Notes: generated by a model from the sequence alone, not told the origin. Positions 26,402-35,364 are shown, counted from the stretch's first letter. The stretch: 64,000 nt of DNA from Cytobacillus massiliigabonensis (GCF_900199725.1 NZ_LT904904.1:2857891-2921890), one strand, 5' to 3'. Numbers and translations: made by a program.

Positions 26402-27498
26402 TCTTCATTTACTCCCTTCCAATCGTCTTTAAGTTCTTCTAATACAGGCCACTTTGACTGGTCGGTATCTACAATCGTTTGAATTAAGGCTGAAGCAGTA
26501 TCATCCAGAAATAATTCAGGTTCATATACTACCTCTTTAATATTCTTGTAAAATTCATTCGGAAGGGATAATTCAATCAACAGGATATCATATAGTTTCG
26601 ATGAAATTGGATTTTCCTCATTGTATGCCTTAATCATCTCTCTAATCCAAGTTGCATCCCAATTGTATAAGTCCGCCATCGTACCAGTAATCAGTTTTGT
26701 TAAATCACGAATTGGCAGATCATATGCAACACCGTCCAAATCAATAATCCACATGCCATTAGGACCCATCTGCCCATTTGACCATCCGTAATCTTGATGA
26801 ACTAATCCCCAGTATTCATTTCCTTGCTGTGCAAGCTCCCAGTAGCTTGATTGATTCAATCTTTCAAAACTATTTCTTGCCTGTTCTTCGAATACATCTA
26901 TTACATTCAGTAAATATGGACTTGCTGGCATTTCTTCATATGCTTTGCCAATATTTCGAAACCAGTCCATTTTGTTTAATACTTTTTCATAGCTTTTTGG
27001 CCATTTATATAGTCTAGATGCAATTTCTGCTCCTTGAGGTGGAACATAGCCTTTGCTTAATCGGTGGAATTCTCCGAGGGCGCTGCAAAGCTGTTTAGCT
27101 CCTTCCAAATCTTTTGTAACAGGCTCCAATGGAAAAATCCACTCAGCTACGAACCATAGCTTTCCTCCTGTCTCAACATACGGAGCACCCTCCTTTGTTT
27201 TTATTATTGGCGGTACCCTTGCATTTTGTACATCAACTAAATATTCCTGTGCTCCTAAACTAAATAGGCTTCTAGTTGGTCTTCGATGAAGTAATTTTAA
27301 ACTTTTTGGTCCAAAACTCGTTTCTAATTTCCAGATGGCTCCACCTTTATCCGGCTTAGTAGTAACCACCTCCATGCTTTGAACGGAAAAGTCGTATGAT
27401 TGAAGAACATCATTTGCTAGTTCAGTAATATAGTCTGGAATAAAAAATTCGTGCACAAATTCATCAACTTCCCATGGGACGATTTGTAAGTTTTCCAT
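26398..27498 (-). CDS. CotS-family spore coat protein (aminoglycoside-kinase-like fold)
   Basis: About 366 residues with the kinase-like fold of CotS/CotI/YutH: KGGAIWKLETSFGPKSLKLLHRR at the nucleotide lobe, WGLVHQDYGWSNGQM for the catalytic loop and WIIDLDGVAYDLPIRDL for the metal site. These proteins are spore coat or coat-assembly components, some perhaps acting as kinases. The ATG at 27498 has AAAGGAGG seven bases upstream, better than the frame start at 27522. A sigma-K-like promoter lies at 27533-27559, and the next gene is the CotSA-like transferase, as in Bacillus subtilis. Confidence 0.88.
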   Translation of the reverse strand: MENLQIVPWEVDEFVHEFFIPDYITELANDVLQSYDFSVQSMEVVTTKPDKGGAIWKLETSFGPKSLKLLHRRPTRSLFSLGAQEYLVDVQNARVPPIIKTKEGAPYVETGGKLWFVAEWIFPLEPVTKDLEGAKQLCSALGEFHRLSKGYVPPQGAEIASRLYKWPKSYEKVLNKMDWFRNIGKAYEEMPASPYLLNVIDVFEEQARNSFERLNQSSYWELAQQGNEYWGLVHQDYGWSNGQMGPNGMWIIDLDGVAYDLPIRDLTKLITGTMADLYNWDATWIREMIKAYNEENPISSKLYDILLIELSLPNEFYKNIKEVVYEPELFLDDTASALIQTIVDTDQSKWPVLEELKDDWKGVNEE

Positions 27499-27532
27499 AG
27501 TACTCCTCCTTTGAAGTATCATGAATCTTTTA

Positions 27533-27559
27533 TAAATTATGTTTATAAACTATATTTGT
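27533..27559 (-). promoter_or_regulatory. Sigma-K-type promoter of the cotS-cotSA pair
   Basis: On the minus strand AC (27558-27559), 16 bases, then CATAATTTA (27533-27541), matching the sigma-K consensus AC-N16/17-CATANNNTA. The start codon at 27498 is about 35 bases downstream of the -10. This is a consensus match only. Confidence 0.6.
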
Positions 27560-27742
27560 ATAGGACAAATTAATTAGATATGCATTTTAAAGCTGTTAAT
27601 TGCAGGGATAACAGCATTTGATAGCCCTTATACTCATCTTGTTACAACAATAAATGTTTTTCGTCATTTAATGCCGTTCCCATTTGCAGCAGTGATGTTT
27701 ATTCTAAGAAAACATTTTTCTCCTGTATGCCATTCCCAAGGC

Positions 27743-28972
27743 TTAACTCCCATATAACAGTTCGTCATAATACTTCGCCTGCTGAAGCAGCTGCTTATTT
27801 TGGTCAAATTTCTGTTCAATTTTATTTCGGGCTCTGATTGTGTATTCTTTCCACAGTTGTCTGTTATTCAGCATAAATTCAATTGCCTCTGCCAGCTCAT
27901 TCACATTGTTTTCCTTGACCAAGATTCCATCTTCATTATGTGTGACCAATTCAGGGATTCCAGCATGAAAAGTAGAGATAACTGGTACCCCTGTTGCCAT
28001 AGCTTCTTTGATTGTATTAGGAATCCCTTCCACATCACCATTAGAGGCTTCCAGACTTGCGGCACAAAAAAGATCGGCACTGGCCATATGGTCATGCACT
28101 TTGTCTTTATGGAGATAATTTACCAGCCGAAAAGAATCCCCCAAATTTAGCTGATTAGATAATGTTTTAAGGTAACCATTAAGCTCTCCTCTTCCAATAA
28201 TGGTGAGCGTGGCATTTGGAAATTTATCCTTTATTTTTTGAAATGCTTGCATTAAGATGTGGTGACCCTTTTTTTCGACAAATCTTCCTATTGATAAAAT
28301 GTTTTGTGAGCCTTCTAGCACCGGGGGACGGTATTTAAATTGATTAAGGTCCACACCGCCGTATAAAATTCTTATTTTTTCAGCGGGACATCCCCATAAA
28401 CTAATTTTATCGGCAAGATAATTACAAACTGGAAAAAAACGTTCGCCATGATCAAAAAGCAATTTCATATTCTCATAATAATTTGCAGGCTGGTTTGCCA
28501 GGGTTGCATCTCTTCCCCTAATGCTTGTTACTAATGGGAGATTTGTCCTTTCTTTAAAAGGGAGCAGCAATATGCCAAATTGGCCATGGTGAGCATGTAA
28601 AAGGGATATATTATTCTTATTTACATATTCTTTTGGGGAGGAAATTTCATTTAAATAATGAACCTTCTCATTCAGAAGAGAATTATCTACGATATACTCA
28701 GGCAGGCGGATTAAATGAATGTATTCATAGCCAGGAACTTGCCGAATCTGTGGAATATATTGAGTTGGATCAACTCTTAAATTTAAATGCATAGCAGTAG
28801 GCAAAAAAATCTTCTCCTTTCGTTCAAAATCAGAAAATTTTCTGGTCCTTTCCAAATAAATTATGCACGATTTAACTAGATAGCTTGGGCTAAAAGGAAT
28901 TTTTAACTCGTAAGGGTCATCACTGGAAGCAATATATACAACCGCAGCCATGGCAGATTTTATGTGGAGCAC
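27743..28972 (-). CDS. Glycosyltransferase family 4, YtcC-like
   Basis: 409 residues. The N-terminal half is only loosely GT4-like. The C-terminal half is typical: NILSIGRFVEKKGHHILMQAF, TLTIIGRGEL, LHKDKVHDHMASADLF and SNGDVEGIPNTIKEAMATGVP. The frame starts at a GTG (28972); an internal ATG at 28951 has no better ribosome site, so the true start is uncertain. It is divergent from the YtcB-like gene across 113 bases up to the small coupled ORF. By family and synteny it is the YtcC counterpart, building a spore coat polysaccharide. Confidence 0.85.
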   Translation of the reverse strand: MLHIKSAMAAVVYIASSDDPYELKIPFSPSYLVKSCIIYLERTRKFSDFERKEKIFLPTAMHLNLRVDPTQYIPQIRQVPGYEYIHLIRLPEYIVDNSLLNEKVHYLNEISSPKEYVNKNNISLLHAHHGQFGILLLPFKERTNLPLVTSIRGRDATLANQPANYYENMKLLFDHGERFFPVCNYLADKISLWGCPAEKIRILYGGVDLNQFKYRPPVLEGSQNILSIGRFVEKKGHHILMQAFQKIKDKFPNATLTIIGRGELNGYLKTLSNQLNLGDSFRLVNYLHKDKVHDHMASADLFCAASLEASNGDVEGIPNTIKEAMATGVPVISTFHAGIPELVTHNEDGILVKENNVNELAEAIEFMLNNRQLWKEYTIRARNKIEQKFDQNKQLLQQAKYYDELLYGS

Positions 28973-29085
28973 AAATATACTTGCCCAACCTGATGTCTGG
29001 TAGGCTGACGCATATACATCTTGTGATCTATTGAATATAAAATATGGAAGCTTAAACCTACATTCCCTTTTAAAGGAGCAGAAAC

Positions 29086-29181
29086 ATGAAGAGTCGATTC
29101 CGTCGAAGGTTCATTGAAAAAATACAAGTGATGAATCTAGTGAATGAAAACAATAAAGAAGAATTGGAAGAAACACAATGA
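29086..29181 (+). CDS. 31-codon small basic/acidic protein coupled to the epimerase gene
   Basis: A short frame of 31 residues, with a very basic N-terminus (KSRFRRRF) and an acidic end (ENNKEELEETQ). AAAGGAG lies about eight bases before its ATG, the best ribosome site in this region. Its TGA overlaps the ATG of the epimerase (ATGA), the classic arrangement for translational coupling. I do not recognise it with confidence; the basic-then-acidic helix recalls FbpB-type small Bacillus proteins. It may encode a peptide or serve only as a leader that loads ribosomes for the epimerase. Confidence 0.6.
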   Translation: MKSRFRRRFIEKIQVMNLVNENNKEELEETQ

Positions 29182-30182
29182 ATATCTTAGTAACCGGAGC
29201 AGCAGGCTTCATTGGGTACCACTTATCAAAGCATATGTTAACTCTTGGTTATCATGTTATTGGTGTTGATAATCTAAATGAATACTATAATGTTCGTTTA
29301 AAGCTAGACCGGGTGAAACTGCTAGAAACTAACACAGACTTTGAATTTCACAAGATAGATTTGACAAATAGAGAAAAGGTAAATGAAATTTTTAAAACTA
29401 AAAATATTAAAATAGTTGTAAATTTGGCAGCACAAGCTGGGGTACGCTACAGCCTCGAGAACCCGCATTCCTATATTGACTCAAATCTGGTTGGGTTTAT
29501 GAATATTTTGGAAGCATGCAGACATTATAGTGTAGAACACTTGATATATGCTTCATCCAGTTCCGTTTATGGAGCTAATAGGAATATTCCGTTTTCTTCT
29601 AATGACTCCGTTGATCATCCAGTAAGTTTATATGCTGCCACAAAAAAAGCCAATGAATTAATGGCTCATACTTATAGCCATCTATTTAATATACCAACCA
29701 CGGGGCTTCGGTTCTTTACGGTCTATGGTCCTTGGGGCAGACCTGATATGGCTTATTATTCGTTTACGAAAAATATTATAGAGGAGAAAACAATAAAGGT
29801 GTTTAATAATGGAGAAATGCGAAGAGATTTTACTTATATAGACGATATAGTCAATGGCATAATCCTTTTGCTTGATCACCCTCCAAAATATAACGAACAT
29901 TGGGATAGGCAAAATCCAATTCCAAGCTCAAGCTATGCCCCATATAAAATATATAATATCGGCAACAATCAACCGGTTAAATTAATGGATTTCATCCATA
30001 CTTTAGAGAACTTAACCGGCAAAAAGGCAAAAATAGAATTTGCGCCCATGCAGCCAGGTGACGTAAAAGAAACTTATGCTGATATATCCGATTTGCAAAC
30101 CGATGTGGGGTTTTATCCTCAAACATCGATTGATAAAGGTTTATCCGAATTTGTTGATTGGTACAGAGAGTATAATAAGTGA
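29178..30182 (+). CDS. NAD-dependent UDP-sugar epimerase (YtcB-like)
   Basis: A 334-residue extended short-chain dehydrogenase. The Rossmann motif is TGAAGFIGYH (residues 6-15), with a catalytic SSS and YAATKKAN (YxxxK) and RFFTVYGPWGRPDM in the substrate domain. It resembles UDP-glucuronate 4-epimerases, which fits the adjacent UDP-glucose dehydrogenase: UDP-glucuronate would become UDP-galacturonate for the coat polysaccharide. It is transcribed opposite to the rest of the cluster and is translationally coupled to a 31-codon ORF. Confidence 0.88.
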   Translation: MNILVTGAAGFIGYHLSKHMLTLGYHVIGVDNLNEYYNVRLKLDRVKLLETNTDFEFHKIDLTNREKVNEIFKTKNIKIVVNLAAQAGVRYSLENPHSYIDSNLVGFMNILEACRHYSVEHLIYASSSSVYGANRNIPFSSNDSVDHPVSLYAATKKANELMAHTYSHLFNIPTTGLRFFTVYGPWGRPDMAYYSFTKNIIEEKTIKVFNNGEMRRDFTYIDDIVNGIILLLDHPPKYNEHWDRQNPIPSSSYAPYKIYNIGNNQPVKLMDFIHTLENLTGKKAKIEFAPMQPGDVKETYADISDLQTDVGFYPQTSIDKGLSEFVDWYREYNK

Positions 30183-30205
30183 CCCTTCCTGCAATTCAGA
30201 AGGGT
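30182..30205 (+). terminator. Hairpin after the YtcB-like gene
   Basis: ACCCTTC pairs with GAAGGGT across 10 bases immediately after the stop codon. The downstream T content is modest, so this is a fair rather than strong intrinsic terminator. Confidence 0.5.
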
Positions 30206-30283
30206 TACTTCTAGTTATAGCTCTTGAATTCTATATCAGAAATTTATTACCTTAATACACAGGTTCCTTTCTAGGAAAATAAA

Positions 30284-30303
30284 AAAAGCGCCATATAAGC
30301 GCC
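30284..30303 (-). terminator. Weak terminator of the coiled-coil gene at 30321
   Basis: On the minus strand two GCGC words with flanking wobble pairs form a short stem followed by seven T residues. It is downstream of the 123-residue gene. Confidence 0.4.
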
Positions 30304-30320
30304 TGATGATTGTGCATAGC

Positions 30321-30692
30321 TTAGCTCACTTTATTATTTTTCCCTTCAATCATTAAGATTGCTTCTTCGTTTTTTGCAATTTTCGTTAATTGGGCATCTA
30401 ATCGCTGATTGATTAAACCTAATTCTTCTTGAAGGACTTTATTAAATGAATTGCCTTTAAATATTTGGAAAAAGTCCTTAAGTACATCTGTTTGAAATGA
30501 ATCCATTTTCTCCAAAATCTCTTTAATATCAGTCAAGTCAATTTGATTCACTTCTACTCTATGTTCAATGCTGTCCATTTTTTCTAAGCGGTCCAGCCTA
30601 TGTTCAACTGTTTTAATGTTTTTGCCGATTTCAGCTATTTCTTGCTTCATTTCATTCATCCCAGATAATATTTGCTTTAGTATCTCCTCCAT
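30321..30692 (-). CDS. Hypothetical coiled-coil protein
   Basis: 123 residues, rich in heptad-like leucine and isoleucine with Glu/Lys/Asp/Gln between them, for example LKQILSGMNEMKQEIAEIG and TVEHRLDRLEKMDSIEHRV. No signal or membrane segment is visible. It looks like a Bacillus-specific cytoplasmic coiled-coil protein. It has its own gaps on both sides and no informative partner. Function unknown. Confidence 0.65.
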   Translation of the reverse strand: MEEILKQILSGMNEMKQEIAEIGKNIKTVEHRLDRLEKMDSIEHRVEVNQIDLTDIKEILEKMDSFQTDVLKDFFQIFKGNSFNKVLQEELGLINQRLDAQLTKIAKNEEAILMIEGKNNKVS

Positions 30693-30821
30693 AAAAATCG
30701 CTCCCTATTTTTTTGGTAATTTTATATTATCATTGTTCCTATAAGGAATCTGTGTATATTTATTTACACTTTTTATAATGTTCAATGAAATTTTTGGAAG
30801 TATTAATTGCTGACTACTAAG

Positions 30822-30862
30822 AAAGAAAAAGCCTAAATCCTATTATTAATCAGGACCTAGGC
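30822..30862 (-). terminator. Terminator of the serine dehydratase operon
   Basis: GCCTA (30831-30835) pairs with TAGGC (30858-30862), with an inner ATCCT/AGGA pairing. On the minus strand it is followed by TTTTTC. It lies right after the sdaAA stop. Confidence 0.7.
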
Positions 30863-30875
30863 ATTGAATATCCTA

Positions 30876-31754
30876 CTAATTTTTCTTTCCAAAAATTTCA
30901 GCTTCCAACCTTCTTCCGGTAGGTGTGGCAGCAAGTCCACCTTCTGCGGTCTCCCTAAGTGCTGATGGCATGGATTGCCCAATAAGGAACATCGCATGTA
31001 TAACTTCATCACATGGGATTCGGCTTGTAATTCCTGCTAAAGCCATATCGGCAGCCGTCATCGCATTAGAAGCACCCATAGCATTTCTTTTTACACAAGG
31101 CACTTCCACTAATCCAGCAACAGGGTCACAAACAAGACCTAGCATATTTTTCAATGTAATCGCCATCGCTTCAGCCGCTTGGCGAGGTGTCCCGCCAGCC
31201 AGCTCAACAATCGAAGCAGCAGCCATTCCGCTTGCAGATCCCACTTCAGCCTGACAACCGCCAGCAGCTCCCGAAATGGACGCATTATTCGCTACAACAA
31301 ATCCAAAGGCTGCGGACGTGAATAAAAATTCAATCATTTCCATTCTTGTAGGGTTTAATACTTCTTTCACGGCAAATAATGTACCAGGAACAACTCCAGC
31401 TGAACCAGCAGTTGGTGTTGCACAGATTGTTCCCATGGCAGCATTCACTTCATTCGTTGCAACCGCTTTGCTTACCGCATCCAATAGGATATTTCCGGAT
31501 AAAGCTTTTCCACTTTGAATATATTTCTGCAGAAGGACTGCATCTCCCCCTGTTAAACCAGAAACAGAAGTCACACCGTTCAATCCTCGCTCTACCGCTT
31601 GTTCCATCACAGTTAAGTTTCGATCCATCTTAGCGATGATCTCTTCTCTTGAAAGACCTGTCACTTCCATTTCCTGCTGAATCATAATTTCTGCTATTTT
31701 CACTTGTTTACTTTCTGCAAGTTCAACAAGCTCCGCTACGTTTCTGAATAACAT
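30876..31754 (-). CDS. sdaAA: L-serine dehydratase, iron-sulfur-dependent, alpha subunit
   Basis: A 292-residue catalytic subunit converting L-serine to pyruvate and ammonia. Cluster-ligand cysteines appear in MGTICATPTAGSAG, GAAGGCQAEVGSASGMAA and GLVCDPVAGLVEVPCVKRN. Length matches the split Bacillus enzyme. It is downstream of sdaAB on the same strand but separated by 345 bases holding two long hairpin repeats, so the ratio of subunits could be affected by the insert. Confidence 0.95.
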   Translation of the reverse strand: MLFRNVAELVELAESKQVKIAEIMIQQEMEVTGLSREEIIAKMDRNLTVMEQAVERGLNGVTSVSGLTGGDAVLLQKYIQSGKALSGNILLDAVSKAVATNEVNAAMGTICATPTAGSAGVVPGTLFAVKEVLNPTRMEMIEFLFTSAAFGFVVANNASISGAAGGCQAEVGSASGMAAASIVELAGGTPRQAAEAMAITLKNMLGLVCDPVAGLVEVPCVKRNAMGASNAMTAADMALAGITSRIPCDEVIHAMFLIGQSMPSALRETAEGGLAATPTGRRLEAEIFGKKN

Positions 31755-31851
31755 GATTTCACCCCTAATTCTTGGCTGCTTTCATTTTAGTTAAAAATTC
31801 ACAACTTACTTTTTTAAAAGATAAGATTGTATTACTTTGGAGTTAGAGAAT

Positions 31852-31973
31852 TGTCTAGCTTTGGCGGCTAGGGGCTCGAGGTCATAAGCCAACTCGGCAA
31901 GAAGGCTAAAGAGCAGCCTTCCTGCCGATTCGACTTATGCTTGTCGCCCCTGGGCAAGCCGCCTCCGCTTTTC
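31852..31973. repeat. Long-stem hairpin repeat, copy 1
   Basis: About 122 bases that fold end to end: GGCGGCT with AGCCGCC, GGGGC with GCCCC, CATAAG with CTTATG, TCGGCA with TGCCGA and GAAGGC with GCCTTC. The unit starts near TTGTCTAGCTTTGG and ends CTCCGCTTTTC. A second copy follows directly. From memory, elements sharing TCGAGGTCATAAGC and CTTATGCTTGTCG are scattered through Bacillaceae genomes. No coding capacity. Confidence 0.85.
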
Positions 31974-31976
31974 GGA

Positions 31977-32099
31977 TTGTTTAGCTTTGGCGGCTACCCC
32001 CTCGAGGTCATAAGCCAAACTGGCTAGAAGGTTAAAGAACAACCTTCCAACCAGTTCGTCTTATGCTTGTCGGGGGTGAACGAGCCGCCTCCGCTTTTC
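31977..32099. repeat. Long-stem hairpin repeat, copy 2
   Basis: Second tandem copy, abutting the sdaAB stop codon. The stems are kept though the bases differ: CCCCC pairs with GGGGG where copy 1 has GGGGC/GCCCC, ACTGG pairs with CCAGT and GAAGGTT with AACCTTC. These paired substitutions between copies show that the fold, not the primary sequence, is conserved. Confidence 0.85.
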
Positions 32100-32762
32100 T
32101 TAGTCAACCATTCTAATCGTCTGCGTTACATTTGGCAGCTTTTCGATTTCTTTCATGATCTCTTGGTCGATCTTTTGGTCGACTTCAATGACCATTAATG
32201 CCATTTTTCCTTTTTCTTTTCTGGAAACTTCCATATGCCCAATATTAATTTCATGATTCGCTAATATTTGCGTAACAGCTGAAATCACACCAAACTGATC
32301 ATTATGAACAACAAGAATCGCTGGATGTTCACCAGATAATTTCAATTCAAAGGAGTTTAGCTCTGTTATTTCAATCGTTCCACCGCCAATCGAAATTCCA
32401 ACCACCTCTAAATCACCTTTGTCATCATATAAATTAATGCGAACCGTATTCGGATGTTCTGTCACTGTATCTTCTACTTGAAAAACAACTTCCATTCCTG
32501 CTTCCTCTGCAAGCTGAAGCGAAGTGGGGATACGCTCATCAAATGTATCAAAATCTAATAACCCGCCGACGATAGCCACATCTGTTCCATGTCCTTTATA
32601 CGTTTTTGCAAAAGATCCATATAAAGAAATCACTGCTTTCTTCGGCAAACGGTTAAATAATGTTCTGGCAACACGTCCAATCCTCGCCGCACCTGCTGTA
32701 TGAGAACTGGAAGGACCGATCATAACGGGTCCAATGATGTCAAAAGCTGATCTATATTTCAT
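32100..32762 (-). CDS. sdaAB: L-serine dehydratase, iron-sulfur-dependent, beta subunit
   Basis: 220 residues. The N-terminal serine-dehydratase beta domain shows GPVMIGPSSSHTAGAARIGR and ends near residue 140. A C-terminal ACT domain follows (HPAILVVHNDQFGVISAVTQIL), which usually senses serine. It is preceded by a YheO-like regulator gene (38-base gap) and followed by sdaAA, together a serine-catabolic unit. Confidence 0.95.
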   Translation of the reverse strand: MKYRSAFDIIGPVMIGPSSSHTAGAARIGRVARTLFNRLPKKAVISLYGSFAKTYKGHGTDVAIVGGLLDFDTFDERIPTSLQLAEEAGMEVVFQVEDTVTEHPNTVRINLYDDKGDLEVVGISIGGGTIEITELNSFELKLSGEHPAILVVHNDQFGVISAVTQILANHEINIGHMEVSRKEKGKMALMVIEVDQKIDQEIMKEIEKLPNVTQTIRMVD

Positions 32763-32800
32763 TTCATAAGCTCCTTTATTTATAATTGAATGGATGAGAA

Positions 32801-33484
32801 TTACTTATGCTCAGCTAGCTCTTCTGTCTGGAACTCATTCATCGTCCTAATTTTTTGCAAATAATTGTATACGGTAAACTTGGAGACACCTAGTACGGAT
32901 GCGACATATTCAGTCGCTCCCTTTATAAGGAATGTCCCCTTCTCTTCAAGCTGACGAACACATTCCACCTTCTCATCTAAACTCATTAATGAAGGTGCTT
33001 TTTTAAAGCCATGGAGAACTTGTTCCACCATTTCATGTGTCACATCCTGAACAGAGGTAAAGAAGCTTTCTGATTTTGCCTGCTGCTCATCAAAATTGAT
33101 AAATTCTTCAATTTCTCCGCCGAATTGCATGAGGAGGCTGATATCGTAATTTATACATAATGCGCCAATTACTTTGCTTTCCTGATCACGCAGGAAAATA
33201 GTAGCCGATTTCATGATATTCCCTTTCTTCGATTGCGTTTTATAATTAGGAATATCTTCTATATCTCTTTTCTGTTTTGCCAATTCATTTAGGACAAGGT
33301 CTGTTATAGGAGATCCGATTTCTCTCCCTGTCACATTCCCAGCAATATGAATGAGTGATTTCTTTAGATCAGCAAAATCATGAACAGCTACCTCACAACG
33401 GGAACCGAACATTTTAACCAGCATATCGGCTGTGCGAATTGCTAAATCAAAAATCGGCTGATGAGATTCCTTCAATTCAGACAC
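32801..33484 (-). CDS. YheO/DauR-like transcriptional regulator (PAS plus HTH)
   Basis: 227 residues. The N-terminal YheO-type PAS domain is visible as FGSRCEVAVHDFADLKKSLIH and IFLRDQESKVIGALCINYD. The C-terminal helix-turn-helix reads GATEYVASVLGVSKFTVYNYLQKI. Regulators of this family often sit beside amino acid catabolic genes. It is the first gene of the unit with sdaAB and sdaAA and so probably controls serine deamination. The effector is unknown. Confidence 0.8.
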   Translation of the reverse strand: MSELKESHQPIFDLAIRTADMLVKMFGSRCEVAVHDFADLKKSLIHIAGNVTGREIGSPITDLVLNELAKQKRDIEDIPNYKTQSKKGNIMKSATIFLRDQESKVIGALCINYDISLLMQFGGEIEEFINFDEQQAKSESFFTSVQDVTHEMVEQVLHGFKKAPSLMSLDEKVECVRQLEEKGTFLIKGATEYVASVLGVSKFTVYNYLQKIRTMNEFQTEELAEHK

Positions 33485-33899
33485 TTCCCTTACATTTATG
33501 TCAGTTTTCTATATATATAAGTTAATAACACTTTATAGATCCATCATACCACAAAAAATAGATAGTTAAAATAATATTTTAATAGCTACAAAAAAATTGT
33601 AAAACGAAAAAAATCCACACTAAAACTGAGCGTTTCCTAGATTTCATAATGGTAAACACAGGTCTTTTGTTTATTAATTTTTTCATAAAAATTACTTGAT
33701 CCGTTTTTATTAAGGATACATTCCTCAGTATCCATAAATTAATAAATATAAATTTTTCAAAACTCCAGACTTAATAGGTAGATAAAAAAATGCTTCCCCA
33801 CACCAATTTAAAGATTATTTGAAAGGAGTAATGTAAAAAGCATCGCTTCAATATAATAAAATTCTTGCAAAAAGGAATGGATAAATCATTGACAGTTTC
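33485..33899. other. Intergenic region without a gene
   Basis: 415 very AT-rich bases between the YheO-like regulator start and the DedA stop. It must hold the promoter of the regulator-sdaAB-sdaAA unit. I see one AAAGGAG followed by ATG-TAA (about 33821-33833), which codes nothing. No convincing hairpin or repeat. Confidence 0.6.
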
Positions 33900-34523
33900 C
33901 TACGATTTCCCTTTTTGAATGTCCAACCTCTTTTTCACCTGAGTACGCCATTTTAAAAAGAGAAAAATAATTAACATACTAAATAATATGATTAAGATAA
34001 ACTTCATAAAATGTTCTATCCAAGTGAAAACTAACTGCCATTGATTACCGAACACATAACCGATACCGATGAATATGGAAACCCATAAGGATGCCCCTGT
34101 ATATGCATATAATGCAAAGGTTCGATATGGAACTTGAATAATGCCCGCAAAGTAGCTGTTAAACTGCCTGACTCCCGGCAAGAAGAAACCAAATAAAAGC
34201 ATTTTGTTGCCATATTTCTCGTAAGCTATTCTTGTTTTCTTTACATATTCTGGTTTCAGGAATAGCCATTTTCCGTATTTTTCGATAAGTGGCATACCCA
34301 GCTTGTTTCCAATCCAATATGCTATTGATACTCCGAGCACCGTTCCAGAATGTGCCATTGCTAAAGATGGCAGAAGTTCGAGAACATTCTTGTGTGCTAA
34401 ATATCCGGTGTATGCAAGTGTTGAGTTTCCTGGAGGTATCGGAAGAGCAATTAATTCCAAGGGCAGACCGAATAACAACACCAAATATCCATATTGAGCA
34501 AACAAACGTTCAATGAATTCCAT
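33900..34523 (-). CDS. DedA-family membrane protein
   Basis: About 207 residues with five to six hydrophobic segments and the DedA/SNARE-associated pattern: LPIPPGNSTLAYTGYLAHKN, then GNKMLLFGFFLPGVRQFNSYFAG with the conserved arginine. I choose the ATG at 34523 (GGGGAG five bases upstream) over the frame start at 34559, which has no ribosome site. DedA proteins are implicated in membrane lipid (undecaprenyl phosphate) transport. Neighbours give no specific role. Confidence 0.82.
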   Translation of the reverse strand: MEFIERLFAQYGYLVLLFGLPLELIALPIPPGNSTLAYTGYLAHKNVLELLPSLAMAHSGTVLGVSIAYWIGNKLGMPLIEKYGKWLFLKPEYVKKTRIAYEKYGNKMLLFGFFLPGVRQFNSYFAGIIQVPYRTFALYAYTGASLWVSIFIGIGYVFGNQWQLVFTWIEHFMKFILIILFSMLIIFLFLKWRTQVKKRLDIQKGKS

Positions 34524-34738
34524 AAACTCTCCCCATTCTTGTTTACTTACTTCATTCATTTGTTAAACCTATAAAATTATAGTTTGTTTACTTATCGACT
34601 TTATACAGAAAAAAGTGATTAACAACATAGCTGAATATCTTTTTTGATACCTAATTCAGGCCTAAATTACCATAAGTAAAGATTTCTTTTTTTGATAAAA
34701 ATAATATAAAAATGGGTAAGAAAAAGGAGTATAGGAAC

Positions 34739-35317
34739 ATGAGGGATTTCTTAATCTCCATTTGGTTTATAATCGATCCTTTTTATTTGAAGTGCACTCG
34801 TCTTACATTCCCTTCTTGTAAGGAGAGGAACATTTTTAGAGTGAGGTTAACAAAATATAAAGGCAGGAAAATTATTCTTTCAGATGGGACATTGATAAAC
34901 AAAAATGATACATTAGTTAAGATTCATCTTCACAATGTAAGACTGCTAAAGGAATTTAGAAACATTAACAGTGAAATTAGAAAAGCAAAAATGATTTATA
35001 GGTACGTTCAAATGTCTTTACCCGGAATAGAAAATTATATTCAAAATCATACTCATTCTAAAAAGATCAAAGGGATCGTTGGAATAACCATGTTAATCAA
35101 AGGCAGTGAAAGACTCGGATTTGAGATTATTGACATTTCTCATCCTATCTATAAATGGTTTAAACGATTCGCTTTCTTGCCAATCGAGATTTTATCAAGC
35201 AAAAAAACATCTGCCTGGGATGTACTTAAGCACCATAATCCAAGCTATTTATTTATGTCTACAAATAAATTATCTAAATATGTTCAGGCATGGAGTGAGA
35301 AAAATTCTTTGTTATGA
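34739..35317 (+). CDS. YkoP-like conserved protein
   Basis: About 192 residues from the ATG at 34739, which has AAAAAGGAG nine bases upstream; the frame opens nine codons earlier without a ribosome site. An N-terminal hydrophobic stretch (FLISIWFIIDPFYL) precedes a basic soluble part with GRKIILSDGTLINKNDTLVKIHLHN not fully quoted. It resembles Bacillus subtilis YkoP, and the nearby metallophosphoesterase and glycosyltransferase remnant resemble YkoQ and YkoN, which supports the call. Biochemical role unknown. Confidence 0.6.
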   Translation: MRDFLISIWFIIDPFYLKCTRLTFPSCKERNIFRVRLTKYKGRKIILSDGTLINKNDTLVKIHLHNVRLLKEFRNINSEIRKAKMIYRYVQMSLPGIENYIQNHTHSKKIKGIVGITMLIKGSERLGFEIIDISHPIYKWFKRFAFLPIEILSSKKTSAWDVLKHHNPSYLFMSTNKLSKYVQAWSEKNSLL

Positions 35318-35335
35318 TAATTTTTTATAAAAAAA

Positions 35336-35362
35336 GAAAAAGCTGTTAAAAACAGCTTTTTC
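35336..35362. terminator. Bidirectional terminator between convergent genes
   Basis: GAAAAAGCTGTT pairs with AACAGCTTTTTC across AAA, with A and T tracts on either side, so it works in both directions for the YkoP-like (+) and metallophosphoesterase (-) genes. Confidence 0.85.
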
Positions 35363-35364
35363 TT

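Noticed and set aside
28985..29040. Sigma-K promoter for the 31-codon ORF and the YtcB-like gene
   Set aside because: CATATACAT has two mismatches to CATANNNTA and no AC at the right distance, so I do not claim it.
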